Positions 1-12,119 of a stretch of DNA of 64,000 nucleotides are shown one piece after another. The notes under the pieces are model-generated. The model ran no database searches. It had not been told where the DNA came from and worked only from the letters and a program-made list of their open reading frames with translations. The position numbers and the translations under genes are program-made. Location of the stretch: contig NC_134984.1 of the NCBI RefSeq assembly GCF_050947335.1, forward strand, positions 8,227,926-8,291,925, in the 5' to 3' direction. Within the stretch, counting starts at the first letter, position 1, and every line of letters starts with the position of its first letter. Source of the DNA: Megachile rotundata (taxonomy: Eukaryota > Arthropoda > Insecta > Hymenoptera > Megachilidae).

Positions 1-623
1 GCTGTATGACTTTGTGCTTCGTCGAATATTGCTGCACAAGATTCGATGCATGCGCTGGCGCGTTATCGTGATGAAGAAGCCAATCACCGCTTGACCAAAA
101 CTGAGGCCAAAACTAGTTTTCGGTATTCCAAGATCATATTCTAGTTCTCGCACAGTCAAACGACGATTTTTGTTGATCGCAAGTCGCACACGTTCGATAT
201 TATTAGGTCTTGTTTTCGTGGATGGCCGCCCAGAGCGTGGGTTACTATCAACAGATGTGCGGCTACCTTTGAACCGCTCATACCACCCTTTGATTTGTGT
301 ATTGCTGATATACTCATCCCCAAATGCCTTCTTCATCATATCAATGGTTTCCGGACAACTCTTTTCGAGTTTTAAGGAAAATTTGATGCAAATTCGTTGC
401 TCCGATCCTTCCCTCATTTTTTACAGCAGCAGAATGCGACGAACGTATAAAACGCTTCCTAAACAAATACACGTTCCACATGAACTAAGGCGTCCCGACG
501 AAAACTGCGATATCGTGGGAGTTCGTAAAGCTTTGCAGTTGATACTGATACCCGGCAAATGACGCTAAAATTGTCAGGTGCGAAGAAATTAAAGAAGGTC
601 GGATACTTTTGGGACAGACCTCG
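1..623 (-). mobile_element. Internally deleted mariner-like element, cut by the window edge
   Basis: Minus-strand Tc1/mariner transposase remnant. Its outer end is the terminal repeat GAGGTCTGTCCCAAAAGTAT (minus strand), abutting a TA at 624-625; the other end is off the window. The transposase ATG is at 417-415. It reads the N-terminal HTH region (KGWYERF, SGRPSTKTRPNNIERVRLAI, RRLTVRELE, DLGIPKTS), then jumps directly near position 105 into the catalytic-core sequence DWLLHHDNAPAHASNLVQQY in a shifted frame. The middle of the gene, including the first catalytic Asp, is missing, so this copy cannot encode a transposase. Confidence 0.88.
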
Positions 624-999
624 TATACTGTAAATTTAAGGTATTTCACGAGTCTAGACTCGAAATTTCAAGACAAAAGACTAGAAATAATGGTTTGTAA
701 TGTAGTATGGACAAACAAAGACAAATGAACAAATGTAAATTCAGTTGTTTCAGTGGCCTCAACGTTCGACAATTATACCGAAAATGTGCCGCTTATAATG
801 AAAGTAGAGCAAGTGCATTTTTGAACAAAACTTCATGCGTTATATTCTTCAGTGAAATGAAATGAAAGAACGTAAAACATAGAGGAAATTAAACTTCGTT
901 CAAAAATGGAATTGTCTTACTTTTATTGTAAGCAACGCAAATGTTATAATGAAAATGGTAATTAAATATATTGATTTCAAAGATTTCAAACTAGAATTC

Positions 1000-1395
1000 T
1001 GAATTTTCAACGTAAACCTGATTTTTCTAAAACTCAAAATTCTTTAAGTTCTCAAATTTGGAAAATCTACAATTCTTAATTTTAAAGATTTAGAAATAGT
1101 AAAGTTATTGAGTTCTAAAGTTGCAATATTTGGAAGATATATAATTCCAAATTTATGAAATTCTGAACTTTTAAGTTACAAAGTTAGCAGATTCCAAAAT
1201 ACTAAACTTTACAAAATAAGCTATTTTAGAATTCGATAATAAAGGATTGAAAAATTACGAAATTACACAGTTGCATAATTCTACAGTTCTACAATGCATT
1301 CCAAAATTCAACAATTCGGAATTTTAGAGCAACACAGTTTGAAAACTCAAGAATTATAAAATTCCAAACTTATCAAGTTACAAAATTCTAAACTT
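1000..1395. repeat. Degenerate AAATTC-type short repeat tract
   Basis: Irregular 8-10-bp motifs of the AAATTCTAAA / GAAATTCTGAA kind, diverged and without fixed period, leading directly into the perfect 8-mer array. It looks like the decayed flank from which the array expanded. Similar 'text-like' tracts recur through the window at other sites. Confidence 0.75.
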
Positions 1396-1715
1396 CTAAA
1401 ATTCTAAAATTCTAAAATTCTAAAATTCTAAAATTCTAAAATTCTAAAATTCTAAAATTCTAAAATTCTAAAATTCTAAAATTCTAAAATTCTAAAATTC
1501 TAAAATTCTAAAATTCTAAAATTCTAAAATTCTAAAATTCTAAAATTCTAAAATTCTAAAATTCTAAAATTCTAAAATTCTAAAATTCTAAAATTCTAAA
1601 ATTCTAAAATTCTAAAATTCTAAAATTCTAAAATTCTAAAATTCTAAAATTCTAAAATTCTAAAATTCTAAAATTCTAAAATTCTAAAATTCTAAAATTC
1701 TAAAATTCTAAAATT
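1396..1715. repeat. Perfect 8-bp tandem array (CTAAAATT x 40)
   Basis: Forty consecutive, identical copies of CTAAAATT (320 bp) with no substitution that I can see, between degenerate relatives on both sides. It lies upstream of the first visible TRPV exon, probably in an intron. Perfect identity implies very recent expansion or ongoing slippage. The true copy number may differ from the assembly. Confidence 0.97.
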
Positions 1716-2139
1716 AAAATATTAGTAAAACTTTACAGTAAAACTGTAAAACTAAAATTACAAAGCTGTAATATCTCAGGATTTCAGACTTCCAATATTT
1801 CTACCTTTCAGAATTCCAAAATGTCAAGGTTCGAAAATAGTAAAATTCAAAAATTCAAAAAGCTCAATGTTTGCATCGATTGCTTACATTTAGAACCATA
1901 TACCTTCCAAACACTTGAAGCTCCTAATCATTTTAACTCAGCACTGCTAGAAAAATTCAGTTTTAATTTCTTAACCCACAAAACAAAAGTTTTTAACATC
2001 ATAAAAGTATTTAACTATCATACTAGAAAATACGTTTGCCAACTCCTAACTCATGGAATAACCTGAAATTTATTCATTGTTACGATTAAATGTTTTACTA
2101 TCGTATGTTGCACCATACATCGTTTAATTATTTTAACAG

Positions 2140-2356
2140 CGCTATCCGGCTGACCGGTCCATTCGTCACCATGGTCTACAGCATGATAACCGGCGACATG
2201 TTGACCTTCGGAATAATCTACATGGTTGTGCTGTTCGGTTTTTGCCAGTCGTTCTACTTTTTGTACAAAGGCTTTCCAGGAGTGAAATCATCCCTCTATA
2301 GTTCCTATCACTCGACATGGATGGCACTGTTTCAAGTAACCCTCGGCGATTATAAC
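2140..2356 (+). CDS. iav: TRPV channel (Inactive-like) exon: S4-S5 linker, S5, pore helix
   Basis: Internal exon of a TRPV cation channel, probably Inactive, which with Nanchung forms the mechanotransduction channel of insect chordotonal cilia. It starts after the acceptor TTTTAACAG with one base of a split codon and ends in phase 0 at GATTATAAC before GTAAGC. The 72 full codons read through RLTGPFVTMVYSMITGDM (S4-S5 linker), a hydrophobic S5 (about LTFGIIYMVVLFGFCQSFYF), a short turret, then STWMALFQVTLGDYN, the pore helix and start of the selectivity filter. I saw no exon for the ankyrin repeats or S1-S3 between 624 and 2139, so the 5' part of the gene lies off the left edge. Assignment to Iav rather than Nanchung is from memory of the families and from the long tail encoded downstream; TRPV itself is secure. 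Confidence 0.92.
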
Positions 2357-2867
2357 GTAAGCCCCTTTATAAATCAACGTTTTATTCCCCTGTCGTGGTT
2401 GTTTCCACCACACATGCACACACGCTTCTACGCACGTAGCTCTTCTACATTTTTTATTCACTTTTTCCCGTTCCTCTGACAAATCTTTCTTCAGAGATCT
2501 ATTAGATTTTCTAAAAAGTTTATTTATTAATTTTCTTTCTTGTCTAATTTGATTTTAAAACGAAATGATTAGATTCCCTTTTTTACTGTGTTTTAATTTT
2601 TGCTAGATCATCATCAGGTTTTATTTATTTTTCGTACATTTTCTAAAAACAATATTGCTTAATAATATTAATAGTTATTAACAATAAAATTGTAAAAATA
2701 GTCAAATTATACTTTTACAAATCCCTTAATTTAATTTATATTAACTTAATAAAACCAATTTATTGTGTTGGTTTTCATCGAGATAAAGAATTATGTATAC
2801 TAATTTATGTTTTGAGAGAAATTTTATAAACGCCAATTCCTGGCTTGTCTACAATGCTGAGGTTCTA

Positions 2868-3418
2868 CAGTCCCTGGTCATTGAATTAGGACCACGTACG
2901 AAAATTTGTTTAGGTCATGCAAAAGTATTACTAAATACATTGATAATGATATATGCATAGAAATTGATTTATTACTATCATCATAATCGTCAAATTGTGT
3001 GAATGAAAAACGATTAAGAACCGTGCAAGCGTTTACATTAGACTCGAATATTGATAGCGTGCCAGGTGAAATTTGCTGTAGAAAATGCCTGAAGCCTACT
3101 TAAAAGACTCGTTTACAACTCACCAACCGCATTATCTGAAAATCTATCTAATATATTTTGAAAAAAATTACAAATTTTTTGGAAAAGAATGAAGATATAA
3201 AGCATCAATGAATACAGAACACACCAGATACAAGCTGTGACCAAAGGGTAGAAATACAAGATATTAACATGTATTAGTAATACTATGTACAGTAGTAGTG
3301 TATCATGTTAGTAGCTAATAAATTATATAATTACAATCCGAACAGGTCTTTTAATTTTATGGAAAACGTGTAATATGATGAAAATTTATAGTGATCCTAA
3401 TTCGATAACCAGGGACTG
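2868..3418. mobile_element. Tc1-like non-autonomous element with about 28-bp terminal repeats
   Basis: The left end CAGTCCCTGGTCATTGAATT, preceded by TA, matches in inverse the right end at about 3391-3418 (AATTCGATAACCAGGGACTG). The repeat differs at a few positions over about 28 bp. CAGT ends next to TA are the Tc1 hallmark. The 551-bp interior has no intact transposase. The right flank is CATA, so the duplicated TA has drifted or the element end is two bases further out. Confidence 0.72.
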
Positions 3419-3424
3419 CATATT

Positions 3425-3495
3425 ATAGATGGCTGATGCATATGGAAATTTAAGCGTCAGCCATTTATGGATAAGGTGGTAGTCAAAGTATTCAT
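3425..3495. repeat. Fragment of a dispersed repeat related to 62552-62611
   Basis: GGCTGATGCATATGGAAATT and the following bases to AGTCAAAGTATTCA resemble, with differences, the end of the TTAA element at 62552-62615 (GGCTGATTTATATGGAAATT ... GGCAGTCAAAGTGTTAA). It sits directly beside the right end of the Tc1-like element, so it may be an older element that was a target for it. Confidence 0.55.
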
Positions 3496-3499
3496 ATAA

Positions 3500-6400
3500 T
3501 CTATTCCTTATTTTTACGAGTGGAATATATTGGTAAAAATTCTGTAACACCTTATTTATATGTACATATTAAGATTTGTATTTTAGCTCCTTCATAGGTA
3601 CTTACCTCTCCATATAGCCTCTAAACTGTTATCGTACCGATCGAATTTCTCGCCTAACCGGTTTAACGATGGGTCAATATTTTTATCGCTACTGCATGTT
3701 CAGCATGTCATTTTATGATGTCACCCGTTTGTCAGGTTTGACAGGTTTCATATCATACGATCACAATCGTGCTGAACACGTTGGAAGGAACAATGTAACG
3801 GAGTTCGAAAAAAAAACGGATTTTTCATCAATTATTTTTGTGATTATTGAAATTAGTACACTTATAAATTTACACTTTTTTAATGTATATTGTACAAAAC
3901 GATATTTAATTATAATTGACAATATTTTTTTATAAAATATACATATTTAAATCGAATATGAATCGTTATAAAATCGAAAGGAGATTGATAGTTTATTCAA
4001 TGTTAGCTTCATTGATAAGAGAAATAAAATTCAGTTGTTTTTTAAGTCCGCCTTAGCGCAGTTTCTTTCTTAATATTCCTTAATTAAATATATTAAATTA
4101 AATTGATCAGATATATTAAAAATTGATCAGGATTACGTAAGCAGTATGAAAATCTTATTTTTCAGAATAACGTGTTTAAAAATTAAACTTTAGTTATAAA
4201 TGAAAGACTTCTAAAAGTATGTTAGTATTTTCTTTCATTAATTCCTTTCATCAAGGAGTCCACATTTAAATAATGTTTGGGGTTTCAAAGAAACTTTCAA
4301 CGGTAAAAAGAACATCTTTTCAGGAAAAAAAATATTAATAATATAGACAATAAAAAATGAGAACAAACAAATACTATTATATTTTTGTTCCTATTGTAAT
4401 CTTGTTTCAGTTATTTTTGTGGTCTCCTTCAAAAGTCAAATAAGCACTCACATTTATTTTTTGATAATTATAAATCTATAAAACATGGACTAAAATATTT
4501 TAAACAAAAGTTTAACAATACAAGTACCATAAATATATATTAACAGAATTTTGGGAAGCCTATATCAAAACTGATTTTTAACAAAAAATTTGTTTAAAAG
4601 TTTGGTTGATGAACACTCGTCACGTTAATTGCACTATTAAAATTTTTTTTGAAACAGTTTTCAGTATGCTTGATACCTTAAAAGTTACACTTGAAAAGGT
4701 TTAAAAAACAAAAATTTCAAAACACATTATTCCAAGCTGGAATAAATTTATTTATTACTGTTCCTCTTGTTTAAAATATTAATTTAAAATTTTTATAAAT
4801 AATTCGATTTTAAATTTCCAAATTTTATTACTTCTTTTTTAGAATGTAAGTTTTAATTTTTGTCAATTGATTTCTGTGAAATTCAACAAAATCAGTGCCT
4901 TGTATATAAATAGCAAATTTGAAAGTTTTCTGATGAAACATTTTGAAATTATAGAGCAAATTAAAGATAAACACGCACACACATACTCTGAGAAAACGTA
5001 ATTGATTAACTAATACTTTTTCAATACTTTTTTTTTATATATTAAACTCTCCGCTATATTCAGTTGCACATGTGCTGAATAAAATAGTATAATGTAAAAT
5101 ATTTGTATTTTTCCAACAGAAATAAATAAATTCACAACTAAAAAAATTTATTAAACACGTTCTTATTTTTCATAGTTAAAATCTTTTACTGTGTCATTTT
5201 TAAGATTATATTATACATATGTATATTATCTCATTTTTCTTTAAATATCTGCTTTTAATAAAAAATGGTTTTTTACTGCTATTTTCTATTTTTTAGCATT
5301 TGTAGGCGTTTCAAAATGTATTATTTCTATGAATTAGGAAAGCGCTATAACAAAGTATTAGGCAAATTTAGTACTTTAAATTCAAAAGTAATGATGATAT
5401 TCTGAAGATCTCATTTCATTATACAAAATCATTCATTTTTTCAAACTAGTTCCACACTTAAATGATTTAAATTCACATTAAACAAAAGTGGATGCTACTT
5501 ACATTCTGATATTTTCCACCCTCAAATACTAAATTTTATTGCATGAAACCGAAAGAGGACAGCAATCTTTCTTACAAGAAAATGCTCTAAAATATTATTT
5601 TGATTTTGCGACTAACGACTGATATATTTCTGTTGGTTTATTGCAAGCTAATAGATTAACTGTCAATGCAGAAATGAATTATGTTGAGAAACACTAAATA
5701 TTTATTTCCAATAGACTAATCGTAAAAATAATAGATACATATTGAACACCGGATTTTTCTACTTGCGTTTGATCGCAACTTCATCTGTGCATTTCGCACA
5801 TTAAAAGTCTTTCTTCCGAGTCAATTTACCAATAATAAAATTCCCATAAAAATCAAATAAAAATTTCATTGAATTACAATCAATTTTCAATAATTTCATT
5901 TTACGCGTTACAGACAGTTGCCTCAGAATAATCTTCGCATAAGATGAAGCGGGGTAAATTCGTAAAGGGAGAAAGTGCGTATACAGACTATTTTTCTCAC
6001 AATACGAGCGAAATTTCTTCATTTAGTATGTTTGTTTCCTCGTTTTATTTCACTGTATTCCCTTTTATGTTTCAGCTAAGAGTTCTTGTTTGCAGTATAG
6101 AGTACTTGCATAATGTAGTAAAAAGCATTTTATACCAGATTTGTTAATAATTCTGCTCTTGCCCCATTGCACATGAAATAAAGCATCAAAGTATTTAACT
6201 TCAAGTTACGCTCTTACCCCATTTTCGGGGAAAGTGCAGAGTAGTTGACATTTTAAACAATTTCCTAGCAAAATCAAAATGTACAAGGAAAATTAAGGTC
6301 CTAGTTAATATTAATTAAATAGTAGTAATTGTGCAAAGCGTTCGATATCGACAGCGTTAAATATTTACATAGCAGACTGAAAATACTTACGTTTAAATAC

Positions 6401-7140
6401 CAACTTTACAAAAACCAGTCTATACTTACTCCACTTCACCCTACGTTGTAAATGTCAAAAGTATTATTTGGTAATTTACCAGTTACTGGCAGAATGAACA
6501 AGTTCAATACGTCTTTATGTCTTTTCCCTTATTGCCAATTTCCGTTTGAAGCGACCAGTTTTCGGCGAAAAAAAAGGGTTGACAATTTTAATTACAACAC
6601 GCATCGTAGTACACATGGTCGTCTTCACAATGGACGTGGACAGTAAATAACATTCACGAAACGTCCGGTAAAAATCATTGCTCGGTTTTACGGTTCGCCT
6701 AACGATTTGGTGAAATGCGTTGAATTAAAAACCAGAGGAACGGGGTTGCATGCGGATTTCCGGTTGAAAATCCACGAAACGATTCTGATGGCCATGCACT
6801 TGCTCGTGACACGATTTTTTTTGTCGATCCGCTGCACCGCGTACACTTTATTTTTCAAGCTGCTTAATCGTTCGAGTATAGATATACCGAAGTATGATAT
6901 ACTTGTTCTATTGTGTACATGAAAAATAGCAATTATTATGTTCTTCTAGAAGCATGAGAGTTCAAACATTGATGAGAATATCATACTTTATTATTATTTC
7001 TAATTATTCATAGTCGACTATTCTGTTTTAATAATAACTTTTTAATTTTTCAGATAATTTATATGATTTGCTAAAAAATCTGTTCTTGAAAAAGTTGATC
7101 TTTGTATTAAAAGATTGATATTTCGATTATTGTTAAAATT
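3500..7140. other. Intron without recognisable gene
   Basis: AT-rich intronic sequence between TRPV exons 2140 and 10289. The open frames here are short and of AT-driven composition. I see no splice-consistent exon, RNA gene or clear transposon. The region 6450-6920 is slightly less AT-rich but shows no recognisable product. Confidence 0.5.
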
Positions 7141-7159
7141 TTTTTGGGCTCAATAGTTC

Positions 7160-8415
7160 TATAGTTAAATGGTGTGGCAGTTAAACTGCTAAAGAGTCAA
7201 ATGGTAAAGCAGTGAAATAGGTAAATAATGAAATGGTGAAATAGTTTAATAGATAACCTATCAGTGAATCATAGTGGAATAGTTGAACCGTGAAACATTG
7301 AAACAGTAACATAACTAAATAGTTAAATAGTGAAACAACTAAATAGCAAAATAACCAAATGGCGAAACAAATAATTCAGAAGTCAAACGATAAAATAGTT
7401 GAGTAGATAAATAATGAAATGTTGAATCAACTAAATAGCTAAATAGCCAACAGAGAAACGGTGAAGCTGCTAAATACCTAAATAGTCAAATGATGAAAGA
7501 TTTAAATAGCTACGTAGTCAAATGATAGGACAGTTGAATAGCTAAATATTTAAATGGTGAGACAGTAAAACAGCTAAATGATAAAATAGTTAAATAACTA
7601 AATAATTAAGCAGTGTAACTGCTAAATAACTAAATGGTTAAATGAAACAATTAAATAGCTTAAACAAAATAAAATATTAGGTTGTTCGGAAAGTAACTTC
7701 GTTTTTTCTCAACACAGGATTTAATTGTATTTTTTTACAGCTACCTTCACATTTAAGCCGCAAATCATTATACATTTTAACAACTGATATAGCAAGGTTT
7801 TTTTGTGAAAATTTTCCACTCATTCTATTCTATAGTTTTTGGTTGGTGCCCCATCAAATATGGAAAGAGAAAAGCAGCATTTACGGCATATTTTACGTTT
7901 TTACTATTGTAAAGGTAAAAATACTGTTCAAGCGAAAAGAAAATTGTCAGGTGTGTATAAAGAAGATGCATTAACAGAACGACAGTGCCAAAATTGGTTA
8001 TTATTATTGATTTCGATCACTACAGAATTTTTTAAACGGTAAAACCTTCACTTTAAACGAGGAGGCGAAAATTCACTTGCATCAATTTTTTTTCAGCAAA
8101 GAACAAAAATTTTATGAACGTGAAATTATGTTACTGTCAGAAAGATGGTAAAGTATATTGCATTTCCATTTTTAATAGAATAAAATATTTATTCACTATA
8201 AGAAAATCGTATTTCGTTTCTTCGGAAAAAAAAAACGAAATGACTTTCCGAACAACCTAATAAATTAAATTAAGTAGAAACAATTGATAACTAAATAACA
8301 AACTAAACTTAAACGAAATTAAATAACCAAATGGTGAAACAATGGAACAGCTAAATAGTCAAATGACAAAACTGTTAAATGGTGAAATAGCTAAATAGTT
8401 AAGTATAGCAGTATA
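7160..8415. repeat. Degenerate TAAATAG(C/T) tandem tract, split by a mariner
   Basis: Loose 7-9-bp units such as TAAATAGTTAAATAG, GTGAAACA and AACTAAATAG run from about 7160 to 7676 and resume at 8261-8415, interrupted precisely by the element at 7677-8260. The same motif vocabulary on both sides shows that the array existed before the insertion. Confidence 0.85.
7677..8260 (+). mobile_element. Deleted mariner element with both ends
   Basis: 584-bp element flanked by TA (7675-7676 and 8261-8262). Inverted terminal repeats are TTAGGTTGTTCGGAAAGTAA on the left and the complement of GACTTTCCGAACAACCTAA on the right. The ATG at 7860 opens the N-terminus of a mariner transposase (MEREKQHLRHILRFYYCKGK, then ..TERQCQNW). 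After about 55 codons the frame runs into unrelated bases. The extreme C-terminus reappears at about 8079-8150 (HQFFFSKEQKFYERE..LSERW). The catalytic D,D34D core is deleted, so it could only be moved by a transposase supplied elsewhere. Confidence 0.9.
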
Positions 8416-9219
8416 AATAATATATGTATAATGCAAGGAATAAGGTATAATTAGAATTTTCAATTCTTTTCAACCTGGTTTTAATTATCACGGATAATTA
8501 TGACGAAAAAATGACGGTGTGGAAAGCTCATTTCTATGCTAATAATGTTTGATGCACGTTCTTTTATTTTTGATTTCGAGTGGTAGCAATTCGTACCTAA
8601 TTTTCATTTATGAATTCTAAATAGACCGAATTTTATGTACTCTTTATTTTATTTGAGGTAAGCGATATTGAATGTATCACTATTATTTGTTACTTTTAAA
8701 CTAAAAATTGTGAAAGCTATTTTGCTTCTGTCAAATTATACTTTGATATTATGACTTAGCAAAAACTATGTTTTGCTCTAAGGTCCTTTGTCTGACCAGT
8801 ATGAAACGAATTTGCATTTCTCTCAATATTTTATGGTAATTATACTTTTATAAATTATTAACAAATAATTTTCATACAATAACAAAATTTTAGTTTGTAA
8901 TGAAATCCTAAAATTAAATTCAAAATTGTTCCGTTAATTGGTGAATTAAAGATTTGTTGATAAATTATTAATAAATTAATAAATTAGTAATATATTAATT
9001 AGCAAATTAATCATCAATGGTTAGTACTTCCTTAATGACAAGATTCATGTTCTTAGCTCGTTATCACAATTAAATTAGGAAGTAAAATAAATCATGATTA
9101 ATGTATGGCATAATTGCATTGTATGCAATCACATTTGTATTATACACATATCATTGATTACAAAAGAATTTATAAGGCATATTACGCAGATGACAGTTTA
9201 CGGAAATTTCGTCGAATAC

Positions 9220-9400
9220 AATTCACGAAATCACAATTCAACGAAACAATTCGGTGAAAAATACAATTCGCCGAAAAACAGTTCATCCAAATACAATTTA
9301 ACGAGATACACAATTCACCAAATACGATTTATCGAAAATCAGTTTCCTGAATAACAATTCACCGAGAGCCAAAATTTATTGAAAATACATATTTTGCGTA
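9220..9400. repeat. Degenerate about 14-bp tandem repeat (CAATTCACCGAAA-like)
   Basis: Repeated variants of ACAATTCACCGAAA, ACAATTCGCCGAAAAA and AGTTCATCCAAAT. The open frame across it (9094-9354) is produced by the repeat and is not a gene. Confidence 0.7.
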
Positions 9401-9765
9401 TACCATTAATCAAGTGTATTATGCATGAACAAGTTTATACTCGAAGTCCTCAGATTTAATCAAACATATAACGTACATTAACCTACTCGTATTGTTCATA
9501 ATCTAACTCAAACGTGATGTAATTGAATTCAATGTAATCTACAGTATTGTAACACCTAACATAATACATATAAACTAATCTGACTTAATCTATCCAAATT
9601 CAACATAAACTAATCTGATTTAATCTAACCAAACCAAGTGCAGAATTTGACCTAACGTAATTTAATTTAAACCAAATTAATTTACTGTGGAAATATTCCT
9701 TATAATAAAAGACAAACTAATATCAAATAATAACCGAAAAATAACCTACGTAATAATAGGTTAGG

Positions 9766-10233
9766 ATATCCTAACCTAATTAAACTTAACATAACTGGAC
9801 CAGACCTAACCTAACACATAACCTAATATTAAAAAGCTAACCTTATTATGTATAAGGTGTAATAAGCAATAATATAATAGTATCCAGAGTTGTAGACACA
9901 ACTTAAACAATACTTTAATTACGTTATATTTATTTACATTTATTTTCGTATTGCATTGTTCTCATTTCATTTTACCAATTCACCAAAAAATAGTATCCTA
10001 TAGATATTCTAACCTAATTAAACTTAAAATAACTGGACCAGACCTAACCTAACACATAACCTAATGTGAAAAAGCTGACTTTCTTGTATATAAGGTGTAA
10101 TAACCAATAATATCATAGTACCCAGAGTTGTAGACACAATTTAAGCAATATTGTAATTACGTTATATTTATTTACATTTATTTTCGTATTGCATTGTTCT
10201 CATTTCATTTCACCAATTCACCTAAGAATAGCA
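9766..10233. repeat. Tandem duplication, 238-bp period, with TTAGG-like motifs
   Basis: Two adjacent copies (about 9766-10003 and 10004-10233) share CTAACCTAATTAAACTTAAA-type starts, ACTGGACCAGACCTAACCTA, and CGTATTGCATTGTTCTCATT, with scattered differences. The first copy starts at a perfect 18-bp palindrome GGTTAGGATATCCTAACC (9759-9776). CCTAA is the complement of the TTAGG telomere unit of many insects; here it occurs only as short degenerate pieces. The duplication stops about 55 bp before the exon at 10289. Confidence 0.88.
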
Positions 10234-10288
10234 AGCCGAATTTTGACTTTAGGACATTGAATAATATAGAAATGTTTGTTCGTTTCAG

Positions 10289-10450
10289 TACACAGATCTT
10301 AGTTACACAACGTATCCGAATTTATCGAAGATGGTGTTCACTATATTCATGGTCCTGGTGCCTATACTACTCCTGAACATGCTAATTGCCATGATGGGCA
10401 ACACTTACGCACACGTGATTGAGCAAAGCGAGAAGGAGTGGGTGAAGCAA
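10289..10450 (+). CDS. iav: TRPV channel (Inactive-like) exon: outer pore and S6
   Basis: Second exon visible, 162 bp, phase 0 at both ends (acceptor CGTTTCAG, donor CAA|GTAAAT). It encodes 54 residues: YTDLSYTTYPNLSK of the outer pore, then the S6 helix MVFTIFMVLVPILLLNMLIA, then MMGNTYAHVIEQSEKEWVKQ, the start of the TRP domain. S6 with the NMLIAMMG signature lines the gate of TRP channels, and the NTY..V...SE..W stretch is typical of the TRPV subfamily. It joins exon 2140-2356 seamlessly across a 7.9-kb intron that contains a Tc1-like element, a deleted mariner and satellite tracts. Confidence 0.93.
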
Positions 10451-12115
10451 GTAAATATCTGTTAAGCGATATAATTAACTCGTGATTTCGAGGATTGACG
10501 TGTTAAATTGCTTGCTACCTTTAGTCCATGTACCTAGTGTCGATGCCAGGAATGGAATTACTTGGGGAGGTCAAAGTTACTCACATTAATATTCGGACAC
10601 TGCTTGTGTATTCATTATTGTATACAGGAAGAAATGATTCATGTATCAAACTGCTTATTTTACAAAAATATGTATCATTTATTATTTGTGAAAGTATACC
10701 GGTGTTATATTAATGAAAATACATTTCACATTGTGTGAAAATACATTTCATTTAAAATGATTTATTCGACTAAATATTGAAGTTAAAAGACGTCGTTAAT
10801 GCATTTTTAATCTGGAATAAATTTCAGTGAAATATATAATATAATTTCTAAATTAATTTCTTCTATACAAATCAACAAACACAGGAATGGTACTGTGTAT
10901 GAATATTAATGTAACATTATATGTATAGTAGCTTAAATCGTTCTAGTTCTTATTTTGGATTGCGATAAATTTGATTCAACTGATTCTAATAAATTCCGTA
11001 CATGTTTTAATAATAGTAAAGTATCCAATATGTTTGTAAAATTTTATTGCATGTAAACTGTGGATGTTCATGCATTGGTATAGCGAGGCAGAATGCAAAT
11101 AAATAACGTAACCTGTGGATTAAACAATTTATGTTTACTTTGCAGAATTTGATATATCATAAATGCATACATTTCGACAGTTTAATCGTGTGCATGTAGT
11201 TGCAATAGATAAAATCACATAAATAATTCAGTGAACGATTTCCAGTTCATGAAAATGATTGGTGCCATTGTATACTTCAATAAAGATGTTTTGTTAATGT
11301 GAAAGGACGGAAGAGTTGTTAGACAATTTAATCAAATTATTATTTTTGAGAAATATAATTAAATTATTAAATTTGGATAATTGAATAAAATTATTAAATT
11401 TAGACAATTCATTAAATTATTAAATGACAATTTAATGGAATTATTAAGTTTAGAAAATTTAATACAATTAGTAATATCTTTGGCAACGCCTGCTTTTACT
11501 ATAAAAAAATGCAAGAAATGTTTTGAGGTCTCAAAGAATCTTTTTACGAAAACATATAATGTGATAAAAAAAAAACTTAATAAAAAATATAAACAAATTG
11601 TTATATTTAAACATACTTTTTGTGTTCTTATCTTCATTTTCTTTTGTTCTCGTCTGCAATCTGTTCTATTTTCCATCCTCCTTGTATTGAAAATACTTAA
11701 ATATAGTTAATAAGCAAAGCACAAAAACGGCTGAAACGTAAAACTTTTATTGAACAATGTTATTTATAAATAAAAGCAAAGTCTCACGGATTTTACGTCT
11801 ATAATTTGTAAAATGTTACAATATACATTTTTTTACATGAAATGCGTGAACACAATTATCGTGCCATCATATGGTAATAATTCTATCCGGGAAAGTTATT
11901 GTTACAATATTTCGCTTAATTATGTCTTTGTATATTGTATGAATAAATTTCATTCCAAATTTCTTGGTAACTATTAAAATATGCCCTGATCGATACAATT
12001 AGTCTAACTTTTTAACGAGTTTCCTTCAGCACTTTAAGTAAGGTGAAAGACAATTTTGTTTTCAGAAACTAAATTATTATATAATTAATATCAAATACGT
12101 AAGTATAAATATTTT
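10451..12115. other. Intron, no gene seen
   Basis: AT-rich intron between exons 10289 and 12702. The longest frames (11359-11710, both strands) are low-complexity products of ATTAAATTT-type repeats and have no domain. Confidence 0.5.
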
Positions 12116-12119
12116 TGCA

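Noticed and set aside
1396..1715. CRISPR-like array
   Set aside because: Units are 8 bp with no spacers; a eukaryotic microsatellite-type tandem repeat.
2090..2139. Extending the first TRPV exon upstream to the in-frame ATG at 2090
   Set aside because: A good acceptor (TTTTAACAG) precedes 2140, and the upstream residues do not resemble TRPV S4.
9094..9354. 86-codon open frame
   Set aside because: It runs through a tandem repeat (NSRNHNSTKQFGEKYNSPKN) and is a repeat translation, not a gene.
9771..9840. Interstitial telomere
   Set aside because: CCTAA occurs only in single or double scattered copies, not as a continuous TTAGG array.
11359..11710. Two overlapping frames of about 105-109 codons
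   Set aside because: Low-complexity AT-driven frames from ATTAAATTT repeats, with no splice context.
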